Shown here piece by piece: positions 10,626 through 18,903 of a stretch of 64,000 bases of DNA. Source of the DNA: Bacteroidia bacterium (GTDB taxonomy: Bacteria; Bacteroidota; Bacteroidia; Flavobacteriales; Flavobacteriaceae); assembly GCA_030428705.1 (NCBI GenBank), contig JAUIDI010000002.1:434001-498000 (forward strand), written 5' to 3'. Every line of letters starts with the position of its first letter. Position 1 is the first letter of the stretch. The notes below the pieces were generated by a model that did no database searches, was not told where the DNA came from, and saw only the letters and a program-made list of their open reading frames with translations. The position numbers and the translations under genes were made by a program.

Positions 10626-11000
10626 TTACTTCTTTGGGCGTTTTGCACCGTATTTAGATCTTCGCTGAGTCCTACCTGCAACGCCTGCAGTATCTAAAGC
10701 ACCTCTCACGATATGGTATCTAACACCTGGCAAATCTTTCACCCTTCCGCCCCTGACCAATACTATCGAGTGCTCTTGTAGATTGTGGCCCTCACCTGGA
10801 ATATATGCGTTGACTTCCTTTCCATTGGTTAACCTAACCCTAGCAACTTTTCGCATTGCCGAATTTGGTTTTTTGGGAGTAGTGGTATACACCCTTGTGC
10901 AGACCCCCCTCCTTTGAGGGCACGAATCCAAAGCAGCCGATTTACTCTTCTTGGTAATGGTGACTCTTCCTTTTCGTACTAATTGTGAAATTGTTGGCAT
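10626..11000 (-). CDS. rpsL: 30S ribosomal protein S12
   Basis: 124 residues, first gene of the superoperon. [20 protein letters not shown], then [25 protein letters not shown] and [16 protein letters not shown]. The two lysines whose substitution gives streptomycin resistance (in TPKKPNSA and in GRVKDLPG) are wild type. S12 works in decoding at the A site. A Bacteroidota-type promoter stands about 40 bases upstream (see separate entry). Confidence 0.98.
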   Translation of the reverse strand: MPTISQLVRKGRVTITKKSKSAALDSCPQRRGVCTRVYTTTPKKPNSAMRKVARVRLTNGKEVNAYIPGEGHNLQEHSIVLVRGGRVKDLPGVRYHIVRGALDTAGVAGRTQRRSKYGAKRPKK

Positions 11001-11046
11001 ACTATATTATATGTATAAACAAATACTACCCCTTTTTAAGGGCTGG

Positions 11047-11077
11047 CAAATGTAATACTATTTCACAATAATTCAAA
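11047..11077 (-). promoter_or_regulatory. Promoter of the ribosomal superoperon
   Basis: On the minus strand TTTG (11077-11074), a 19-base spacer and TACATTTG (11054-11047) match the Bacteroidota primary-sigma consensus TTTG / TAnnTTTG at -33/-7 exactly. Transcription would start near 11041, leaving about a 40-base leader before the rpsL ATG. Confidence 0.75.
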
Positions 11078-11350
11078 TCAAGAACGATTAATTTTAAGTG
11101 ATTTTTTTAATCCCCATTCGATTTCTTCTCTTTTCCATCCTCAAAAATCTCTTAAACACCCTTGGTTGAAAGATTACCAAAAATATTTTTGAATTACACT
11201 CATTTAAAAAAACATATTCAATTAATAGTTATTTTTTTTATTTAATTCATAAATAATTAGCCAATTTTTAATAGTATCAATATTACGTCACAAAAAGGAT
11301 TGAGAAAGTTGCATTATTAAAACCCACTCTTAAAGTTTTATTAAAAATCC

Positions 11351-11382
11351 TTTGGATTATTAACACGAATTTTTGATTTTTG
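11351..11382 (+). promoter_or_regulatory. Probable promoter of the SusC/SusD locus
   Basis: TTTG at 11351-11354, a 20-base spacer and GATTTTTG at 11375-11382 (7 of 8 to TAnnTTTG). The predicted start of transcription is about 20 bases before the ATG at 11410. A second, overlapping AATTTTTG at 11368 has a poorer spacing. Confidence 0.45.
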
Positions 11383-11409
11383 CCGATAGCTAATTCAAAT
11401 AATTATAAA

Positions 11410-14400
11410 ATGAGAACAAAATTCAATGGAATCTTAACGCTGCTATTGGCGTTTGTTGTGCAGATGACGTTTGCACAGGAAAAGACGATTACCGGTACGG
11501 TTACCGACCAAGACGGTCTGCCATTGCCTGGTGTAAACATCGTCGTACAGGGTACCACAAGTGGGACCCAAACTGACTTTGACGGAAACTACTCTATTAA
11601 TGGAGAAGTTGGTCAGGTACTCTCTTTCACCTATATAGGTCAAAAAGAGGTACAGGTACCTATAGGTGCCGGTGACACCGTTAATGTACAAATGCAGGAA
11701 GATGCCCAGGCCTTGGAAGAGGTCGTGGTTACTGCTCAGGGTATTAAAAGAGAGAAAAAAGCTCTAGGTTATGCCACTAGTTCCGTAGGTGAAGAGGCTC
11801 TGGAGCAACGAGCAGAAGGTGATGTTGCACGTGTACTTGCAGGTAAGGCATCAGGGGTTCAGATTACCGCAGCCGGTGGTATGTCAGGTTCTGCAACCAG
11901 CGTTACGATTCGTGGTCTAAGTTCATTTAGTGGAAGTAACCAAGCGCTATTTATTGTTGATGGTATTCCTTTTAGTAATGATACCAACAATAACGGCAAT
12001 GACTTCCTTTCTGGTAATACAGGTTCTTCGCGTTTCTTGGATATCGACCCTAACAACATTGCAAACATTGAGGTGTTAAAGGGGTTGGCCGCAACCACAT
12101 TGTATGGTACCTTGGGTAAAAACGGTGTTATTTTGATAACCACCAAGGCCGGTGCTGCCAATGGAGGCGTTAAAAAGAACGAGATTTCCGTCAGTACTTC
12201 GTACTTTGTCAATCAATATGCATCACTTCCTGATTATCAGCAATCGTATGGTGGTGGTTTCGACCAATCTTTCGGATGGTTCTTCAGTAACTGGGGCCCT
12301 AGTTTCGAAGAAGGTGGCACCGCAGGTTGGGGGGCACAACCCGCAATCGACGCAAATGCTACCTTGGAGCACCCATACTCTACAACGGCAATTGCCGCCA
12401 CGAGAGATGCATTTCCGGAACTTCAAGGTGCTAGATATGCATGGAGACCCTACAGCTCGGTAGAGGACTTTTTCGCACCGGGTTACGTAACAAACACCTC
12501 GGTGAACTTCTCTGGGGGCTCGCAAGATGGCAATACAACTTTCAATGCCAACCTGGGACATCTAAACGATGTGGGTTTTACACCTGGAAACCAATTAAAA
12601 AGGGTTAACTTCTCAGTAGGTGGACGCTCAAAGTTGAGCAACAAATTTACCATAACCGGGGCTATGAACTATTCCCGAACCGATTATGATACACCTCCTG
12701 TCTCTGCAAGTAGGGGTAACGGAGGTATCAGTTCAAACTCTATTTATGGTGCTGTTCTCTTTACACCGATCAGTGTAGACTTGATGGGGCTTCCGTATGA
12801 AAACCCCGTGACCGGTGGTAGTGTCTATTATAGAAATGGTAATGACATTATTAACCCCCGTTGGGTAGCCGAACATATCAAATTCAACCAGTTGACCAAT
12901 AGGTTTTACTTCAATACTTCGTTGAACTATGAACTAAGTGAAAACCTTGGAGTGACGTGGAGAACAGGTTTGGATTTCTATACGGAAAGAAACACACAGT
13001 TTTCTGATAAAGGTGGGGTCGAGTTCACCTTCGACATTTTCGGTTTCTTGAATACGTTCGATAACAATAATACCATTTGGGATCATACACTTTCATTTAA
13101 TGGAAATTATGACCTTTCGGAAAAAATAGGCCTTACGTTTAACCTAGGAGCCAATGCACGATCAGATGATTTTGATATACAGGGTGTTGCCAGTACCGGT
13201 CAACTCGTTTATGGTGTAAGAAGGCACTTCAATTATGAGAACCAACTACCCATTCAATTTTCGAGAAAGAGAAACATCGTAGGTGTCTTTGGCGACGTAA
13301 GTTTTGATTACGACAACTACTTATTCTTAAACTTTAGTGCAAGAAGGGACTGGGTATCTAACTTGATTAAAGAAAATCGCAGTTTGACCTATCCTGGTGG
13401 AAGTATCTCATTTTTGCCTACCGCTGCCTTCAGCGGATTGCAATCAGAAAACGGGCTGAACTATCTAAAGTTACGAGCCAGTTATGGTACATCCGCAAAC
13501 TTTCCAACTGACTATCCTACAGTAAGCGGTGTGGATCAGACAACTCAAGTTTCAGGTGGAGCCTTTGGGCCGATAACGACCAACAGCATAAGTAATTTTA
13601 AAGCCAACCCAGACTTAAAACCTGAGTTGTTAAAAGAATTCGAGGTAGGTTTTGAAAGTAAGTTCTGGAAAAATAGGATTTCATTGGACGCCACCTATTA
13701 TGATAGACGTACCGACGACCTGATCGTTTTTGAACCCTTATCGCCATCTACCGGATTTACCATTACTCAGAATAACATTGGTCAGATTAGCAACAAAGGT
13801 ATCGAAGCGGACTTGGGAATCGATTTATTCAGAAGCGAAGATGGCTTTAACTGGAATACCAGTGTCAACTTCTTTACGAATAAGGAAATTGTCGAGGAAC
13901 AAGAGCAAGATATCATCTTCTATTCTGGTAATACGGCATTGTTCATAGGTGCTAATGCCGCTATAAAAGGTGAATCGCTGGGTACCATTGTCGGTACAGC
14001 CTTTTTGCGTGACGAAGCAGGTAATCTGTTAACGAACGATGCAGGTAACTATGTAATCACTGAGTCGGATTTGGATGGCAATGTGCCGATTATCGGTGAT
14101 GCGGTTCCTGATTATACCATGAACTTCATCAATAGTCTTTCATATAAGAATTGGAGTCTAGGTTTCCAGATAAACCACATAAAAGGTGGTGACATCATGT
14201 CAAGTACGATTGCCACTTTGTTGGGTAGGGGCTTGATCGTTGAGACCGAAGATCGTCTCAACACCTATATCCTTCCTGGGGTAAATCAGAATTCGGGACA
14301 GCCTAATGATATTCAGTTGAACAACTCAACTTATTTCTTTAACAACCTATTGTTCGGCCCTGCAGAGGCAAAAATATACGATGCTTCTGTACTCAGGCTG

Positions 14401-14637
14401 CAAGAAGTATCATTAGGATACTCATTGCCTAAGAAAGCTTTGGAAAGAACACCTTTTGGGTCCTTGACCTTTACGTTACAAGGTTTCAACCTTTGGTATG
14501 ATGCCTACAACACTCCTGATGGGGCCAACTTCGACCCCAACGTTGCAGGTGTCGGTGTGGGTAATGGACGTGGTTTCGATTTCTTGAACGGACCAAGTAC
14601 CAGAAGATATGGTATGAGCGTAAAGATGACATTTTAA
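11410..14637 (+). CDS. SusC/RagA-family TonB-dependent outer-membrane receptor
   Basis: 1075 residues from the ATG at 11410. The track begins ten residues earlier, but MRTKFNGILTLLLAFVVQMTFAQ is a clean signal peptide. After it come a CarboxypepD_reg domain (about 24-108, TGTVTDQDGLPLPGVNIVV), the DEVVV-like linker (LEEVVVTAQG), the TonB plug (about 115-240, LAGKASGVQI and IRGLSSFSGSN) and a beta-barrel ending in Phe (YGMSVKMTF). It imports a ligand across the outer membrane using TonB energy, with the SusD partner as lid. It is co-oriented with the next two genes and reads as one transcript to the terminator at 17.3 kb. Substrate unknown. Confidence 0.95.
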   Translation: MRTKFNGILTLLLAFVVQMTFAQEKTITGTVTDQDGLPLPGVNIVVQGTTSGTQTDFDGNYSINGEVGQVLSFTYIGQKEVQVPIGAGDTVNVQMQEDAQALEEVVVTAQGIKREKKALGYATSSVGEEALEQRAEGDVARVLAGKASGVQITAAGGMSGSATSVTIRGLSSFSGSNQALFIVDGIPFSNDTNNNGNDFLSGNTGSSRFLDIDPNNIANIEVLKGLAATTLYGTLGKNGVILITTKAGAANGGVKKNEISVSTSYFVNQYASLPDYQQSYGGGFDQSFGWFFSNWGPSFEEGGTAGWGAQPAIDANATLEHPYSTTAIAATRDAFPELQGARYAWRPYSSVEDFFAPGYVTNTSVNFSGGSQDGNTTFNANLGHLNDVGFTPGNQLKRVNFSVGGRSKLSNKFTITGAMNYSRTDYDTPPVSASRGNGGISSNSIYGAVLFTPISVDLMGLPYENPVTGGSVYYRNGNDIINPRWVAEHIKFNQLTNRFYFNTSLNYELSENLGVTWRTGLDFYTERNTQFSDKGGVEFTFDIFGFLNTFDNNNTIWDHTLSFNGNYDLSEKIGLTFNLGANARSDDFDIQGVASTGQLVYGVRRHFNYENQLPIQFSRKRNIVGVFGDVSFDYDNYLFLNFSARRDWVSNLIKENRSLTYPGGSISFLPTAAFSGLQSENGLNYLKLRASYGTSANFPTDYPTVSGVDQTTQVSGGAFGPITTNSISNFKANPDLKPELLKEFEVGFESKFWKNRISLDATYYDRRTDDLIVFEPLSPSTGFTITQNNIGQISNKGIEADLGIDLFRSEDGFNWNTSVNFFTNKEIVEEQEQDIIFYSGNTALFIGANAAIKGESLGTIVGTAFLRDEAGNLLTNDAGNYVITESDLDGNVPIIGDAVPDYTMNFINSLSYKNWSLGFQINHIKGGDIMSSTIATLLGRGLIVETEDRLNTYILPGVNQNSGQPNDIQLNNSTYFFNNLLFGPAEAKIYDASVLRLQEVSLGYSLPKKALERTPFGSLTFTLQGFNLWYDAYNTPDGANFDPNVAGVGVGNGRGFDFLNGPSTRRYGMSVKMTF

Positions 14638-14666
14638 AAAGTTGCTAATTAAAAAGTAAAGCTATT

Positions 14667-16313
14667 ATGAAAAAAATAATAAAATACGTACTGGTGGTAT
14701 TTTTAGCGGGAAGTTTTTTGAATTCCTGTGATACCACAGATCTTGACCTTAGGGACAACCCTAATATTCTTACTAGCGGTGACCCTAACCTTTTGCTGAA
14801 TTCTATGCAATTGGCCTATAGAACCAATATGGCGACATTTAACAACATTGGTGGTGCCTTGACAAGGATTCATTTTATGGGCGGCAGGGATTATTTCAAC
14901 AACTATCCTGGTGCCACTTTGAACGGTGTGTGGAGTAATACTTATAGTAATCTTTTTGCGAACCTTCAGGCAATAGAAGCGGTAAATGCTGAATCAGACA
15001 TTAATTACGATTTTCACGTAGCCATGGGTAAAACTATGCAGGCACATACTTTGCTTTTGTTGGTCGATTTCTTAGGATCCGCGGCCTATACTGAAGCAGT
15101 CAATCCCTTGGAGTTTGCCGCGCCTAATCTTGACGATGGCGCATCAGTCTATCAAGCAGCCCTTGGTCTGTTAGATGAAGCCGAAGCCTTAATGAGCACC
15201 AATCCAAGTGCATCGGGCGCAACGGATTTCTTCTACGGAGGAGATGCCGCAAAATGGATAAAAGCCATAAACAGTATTCGTCTAAAAGCTTATGTTACCA
15301 CAAATGATGCTGCTGGATTCAATGCGGTAATCGCTGGAAATAATTTCATTAGCAGCTCTGATGATGACCTTCAGTTTGAATATGGTACTAGCGAACTTCA
15401 GCCAGACACACGTCATCCTGATTTCGCCAATGATTATACCCCCAGCGGAGCGAATATTTATCATTCAAACTGGACCATGGAAACCATGTTGTTGAAAGAC
15501 GACCCACGTATTCGCTATTACTTCTACCGGCAGGTGAACGGTACCCCTGGGGCCAATGATATAGATGGAAATGCCGTAGACCCTGATGAGGAACTTCTTG
15601 CATGTTCATTGGTGGTACCCCCACAACATTATCAAGATGGTGGCTACACCTTTTGTAGCGTCGATAATGGCTATTGGGGCCGGTCACATGGTAACGATGA
15701 AGGTACACCTCCAGATGGTTTTCAAAGAACTGCTTCGGGAGTTTACCCCGCAGGTGGTCGTTTTGATGATAATAGCTTTGATGTTGTAGGCCTAGGTCTA
15801 GGTGGGGGCGGTGCAGGTATCGAGCCAATAATACTGGCCTCTACTATCGATTTTTGGAGGGGCGATATGGCTACAAGCGATGCCGACAAAGCGGCCTTCA
15901 TGCAGGCCGGTATGGAAAAATCGATAGCTAAAGTACAGACTTTCGGTGCCTTGGATGCCTCGGCCGATAAATCGTTCGAGCCAAGTGAGAGCGATGTTAC
16001 CGCCTACGTTGATGGTATTGTTGCCGATTTCAACACTGCAACCGGAGATGATAAGGAAAACATCTTTGCGGAGCAATATTGGATAGCACTTTATGGTGGA
16101 GCTGCAGAGTCCTTCAATTACTATAGGAAGACCGGTTATCCAACAACGCTTCTTCCCAGCTGGGAACCAAATCCAGGGCCGTTTCCAAGATCATTCTTGA
16201 TACCGCAGAACGAGGTAGTAACGAACCCGAATTTGACGCAGAAAACTACGCTTACCGAGCAAGTATTTTGGGATACTAATCCGGCAAGTCCGGCCTTCCC
16301 GCCAGCGAATTAA
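14667..16313 (+). CDS. SusD/RagB-like nutrient-binding outer-membrane lipoprotein
   Basis: 548 residues with a lipoprotein signal (MKKIIKYVLVVFLAGSFLNSC, Cys as the lipidated residue) 29 bases after the SusC gene. The C-terminal block EQYWIALYGGAAESFNYYRKTGYP is the hallmark of the SusD-like 2 subfamily, in which the conserved E..N..RRTGYP segment is near the end. It would cap the SusC barrel on the cell surface and bind ligand. The subfamily is often found without polysaccharide-degrading enzymes, as here, so the ligand need not be a glycan (inference). Confidence 0.92.
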   Translation: MKKIIKYVLVVFLAGSFLNSCDTTDLDLRDNPNILTSGDPNLLLNSMQLAYRTNMATFNNIGGALTRIHFMGGRDYFNNYPGATLNGVWSNTYSNLFANLQAIEAVNAESDINYDFHVAMGKTMQAHTLLLLVDFLGSAAYTEAVNPLEFAAPNLDDGASVYQAALGLLDEAEALMSTNPSASGATDFFYGGDAAKWIKAINSIRLKAYVTTNDAAGFNAVIAGNNFISSSDDDLQFEYGTSELQPDTRHPDFANDYTPSGANIYHSNWTMETMLLKDDPRIRYYFYRQVNGTPGANDIDGNAVDPDEELLACSLVVPPQHYQDGGYTFCSVDNGYWGRSHGNDEGTPPDGFQRTASGVYPAGGRFDDNSFDVVGLGLGGGGAGIEPIILASTIDFWRGDMATSDADKAAFMQAGMEKSIAKVQTFGALDASADKSFEPSESDVTAYVDGIVADFNTATGDDKENIFAEQYWIALYGGAAESFNYYRKTGYPTTLLPSWEPNPGPFPRSFLIPQNEVVTNPNLTQKTTLTEQVFWDTNPASPAFPPAN

Positions 16314-16333
16314 TAAACTAAAAAAAAGAGACA

Positions 16334-17272
16334 ATGAAAATTAACTATAAAATTTTTACGGTACTTGCTTTAACATCGCTCTTGTTCACGGCTTGCGATG
16401 AGGGAGATGCCGTCGTAGATGACGTAACCGCCAATACCTTGAGAGGAGCGGTCTTAAGAACGATCAGTGTCAATTCTAATGAGTTGCCAATCGGTGATGC
16501 AAGCGGTAATTTCTCAGCGGATTTTGAGGTACAAGGTGGAGAAGCCGGTGAATTGGTTTCCGCGATTGATGTGTTTGTAAGTTTTATTGATAATAGTCCA
16601 TCAAACGGCCCTGGTGACGTTGGCGAAAGCTTGGTAGAGACCATAGATGCTTCTACCTTCGCTATGGGAGATAGAGGTGTGCCAACTTTTTCGTATGCCA
16701 TTACACTGCCTCAATTATTGGGTGCGACAGGTGTTGCCGAAGATGCCCTAGATGGTAGCGATCAGTTCAGAATTCGTTTTGAGCTTGTCTTGACTGATGG
16801 CAGAAGATATTCTTTTGCCCAAAATTCAGGTACTTTGACAGGTTCATACTATAGTTCGCCATTTTTATACTCAGCGACCATTGTATGCCCTCCTAAGGCA
16901 CCGACTCCCGGTGATTGGGTCGTGAATATGACCGATTCTTATGGCGATGGTTGGCAGACGGATGCCGGACTGGGAGGTTCTGGTATTACCATTACTTTAG
17001 ACGATGGTACCGTAATAGAAGTTGGAATGTGTTCTCCTTATCCCGGTGGTGCCGGAACTTTCTTAGGAGGATCTGATTGTACTCCTAATGGGGGGTCGAG
17101 TGCCTCTGCCACCGTTACAATACCTACAGGCACACAATCGGCCGACTGGTATTTCCCCGGGGATAACTACGGAGAGATAGGCTTCGAAATTGTTACACCT
17201 AACGGAAATGTGGTTGGCGGCTACGAAGGAGTAGAGGCTGGACCGATAACCATCGATTTCTGTAAGGATTAA
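16334..17272 (+). CDS. Surface lipoprotein of unknown function with DSYGDGW motif
   Basis: 312 residues, lipoprotein signal MKINYKIFTVLALTSLLFTAC. The N-terminal two thirds (about 40-190) look like an Ig-like beta domain rich in D, S, G and V. The last third (about 195-312) begins with NMTDSYGDGWQTDAGLGGSG, a motif seen in extracellular beta domains, contains Cys pairs and ends ITIDFCKD. It follows the SusD gene by 20 bases and precedes a terminator, so it is the third member of the SusCD transcript and may be an accessory surface binder (inference, similar in position to SusE/F). I do not recognise a named family. Confidence 0.8.
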   Translation: MKINYKIFTVLALTSLLFTACDEGDAVVDDVTANTLRGAVLRTISVNSNELPIGDASGNFSADFEVQGGEAGELVSAIDVFVSFIDNSPSNGPGDVGESLVETIDASTFAMGDRGVPTFSYAITLPQLLGATGVAEDALDGSDQFRIRFELVLTDGRRYSFAQNSGTLTGSYYSSPFLYSATIVCPPKAPTPGDWVVNMTDSYGDGWQTDAGLGGSGITITLDDGTVIEVGMCSPYPGGAGTFLGGSDCTPNGGSSASATVTIPTGTQSADWYFPGDNYGEIGFEIVTPNGNVVGGYEGVEAGPITIDFCKD

Positions 17273-17324
17273 TGACAAAAGAAACCTTTCATTTGTCATT
17301 AATAATAATTCTCAAATAATTTTG

Positions 17325-17357
17325 AAAGCCACCTCCTTATAGAGGTGGCTTTTTTTT
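17325..17357 (+). terminator. Rho-independent terminator of the SusCD operon
   Basis: Ten-base stem AAGCCACCTC / GAGGTGGCTT with a six-base loop, followed by a run of eight T. It is 53 bases after the stop of the third gene. Confidence 0.9.
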
Positions 17358-17496
17358 ATGCTTTTTCCTTTTTTAAATTTTGGTAATTTAGAGTACTATT
17401 TCGAGCACTTGCTATTTGACCCCTAGGATGATTATATCAAGGAAATCAGTAAAGGTTTTACTTTAGTATGACCAAGTTGAATATTAAAAAATTGCA

Positions 17497-18858
17497 ATGA
17501 TAAGATTCGGTTATTTTCTTCCCATAATAAGGCTCTTTTTGGCCTTGCCATTTGTGTTTGGGCTGCAATCGTGTTCAGAGGATGAAACCCCTGAGGTTAT
17601 TCCTGAAACCATAGTCGAAAATGACTCCATTCCCGAAAACAATGTAGAGGAAGAACCTGATTTGACCTCTATGGGAAATGTTGAAGTGTTGAATGCGGAA
17701 AAAGTTGATGATAATTACATTCTCGTTAATGATGCGGCTTCCAATCGGGTATATTTAATGGATAAAGAAGCACTTTTATTACATGAATGGAGCCTTACGA
17801 ATAATATTGGCAACGATGTATTTCTTTTACCCGATGGAAAACTCTTGGCGTCGCTCGAAGCCGATGAACCCAAGATAATTTTAGGTGGCAAAGGCGGTAA
17901 GTTGCAATTCGTGTCCCCGGACGGAACTGTGGAATGGAATTATATCTATTCTTCTTCGGAAGAAGAAACACACCATGATGCAGAATTACTACCGAACGGC
18001 AACGTTCTGGCGATGGTATGGAAAAGGCATCCTACGGAAGCAGCAACTCAGGCAGGATTCATGCTTGAGGTAGAACTCTTTGTTGAATCCATAATCGAAG
18101 TCAATCCTACAACTGATGAAATAGTTTGGGAATGGAATTCTTGGGACCATTTAATTCAAGAGCATGATGATACAAAGGAAAATTATGGTTTGGTTTCAGA
18201 ACATCCCGAACTTATTGATATTAACTATGTTCCGAATTCAGAGGGTTCAGCCGAGGTCCAAGGTGATATAATGCACGCCAATGCCATTGCTTATGACGAA
18301 GTAAATGATGTAATCTTTCTGAGTGCCAATTTTTATTCAGAGGTCTGGGTAATCGACCACAGCACTACGACCGAGGAAGCCGCTCTTCACAGCGGCGGAA
18401 ACTATGGTAAAGGTGGTGATTTGATTTATCGCTTCGGAAATCCAGATGCCTATCAAAATCCTGAAGGTACACGTCTATTTTACAACAATCATTTTCCCAA
18501 TTTACTAAAAGGTGAAAATCAAGGTAAAATGCTTATTTTTTCAAATGGAAAAGGTTTTGATCAATCCACGGTTTATGAGTTGGAGCTTCCAACGGATTAT
18601 AATCTACTGACAAATATCGATAATGAACTTGAAGTAACTTGGTCTTTTACAGATCCTGACCTCTATTCGGCCAAGGTCTCGGGGGCCGTACCGCTTCCCA
18701 ACGGAAATATTCTGATTACCGAAGGTGATTTCGGATTCTGGGAGGTTACCCGAGAAAAAGAGGTTGTCTGGAAATTCAATGCCGAAGGTTTCTTTTGGAG
18801 GGGTTACTCATACCCAAAGAATGCTCCCGAAATAGAGCAACTAGGACTTTCGGACTAA
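17497..18858 (+). CDS. Arylsulfotransferase-like (ASST superfamily) lipoprotein
   Basis: 453 residues, signal peptide ending in a lipobox-like FGLQSC. The body is a beta-propeller with repeated LPNGN/LPDGK turns. The pattern THHDAELLPNGNVL (His159-His160-Asp161), then MHANAI (His260) and NNHFPNLL matches the family in which conserved His residues surround the active site of PAPS-independent aryl sulfotransferases. The family transfers sulfate between phenolic compounds in the periplasm or at the surface; activity of this member is inference. It lies after the SusCD terminator and 45 bases before the VCBS gene, so it is probably a second transcript of the same locus. Confidence 0.75.
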   Translation: MIRFGYFLPIIRLFLALPFVFGLQSCSEDETPEVIPETIVENDSIPENNVEEEPDLTSMGNVEVLNAEKVDDNYILVNDAASNRVYLMDKEALLLHEWSLTNNIGNDVFLLPDGKLLASLEADEPKIILGGKGGKLQFVSPDGTVEWNYIYSSSEEETHHDAELLPNGNVLAMVWKRHPTEAATQAGFMLEVELFVESIIEVNPTTDEIVWEWNSWDHLIQEHDDTKENYGLVSEHPELIDINYVPNSEGSAEVQGDIMHANAIAYDEVNDVIFLSANFYSEVWVIDHSTTTEEAALHSGGNYGKGGDLIYRFGNPDAYQNPEGTRLFYNNHFPNLLKGENQGKMLIFSNGKGFDQSTVYELELPTDYNLLTNIDNELEVTWSFTDPDLYSAKVSGAVPLPNGNILITEGDFGFWEVTREKEVVWKFNAEGFFWRGYSYPKNAPEIEQLGLSD

Positions 18859-18903
18859 AACCTTAATATCGAAAATCATAGGTTCAATTAAGTTTTGTGA
18901 TTA

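Larger units (their letters stand above)
11001..11409. other. Divergent AT-rich intergenic region between rpsL and susC-like gene
   Basis: About 400 bases without a gene. The rpsL promoter lies at its left end and a likely susC promoter at its right end. The middle is low-GC with A and T runs and no hairpin with a T tract that I can see. No short ORF with family character was found. Confidence 0.7.

Noticed and set aside
261-11000. Plus-strand ORFs of 60-221 residues across the ribosomal genes (for example 8365-9030, 221 aa)
   Set aside because: They are antisense shadows of highly conserved ribosomal and EF-G genes, with no family motifs and no starts with promoter signals.
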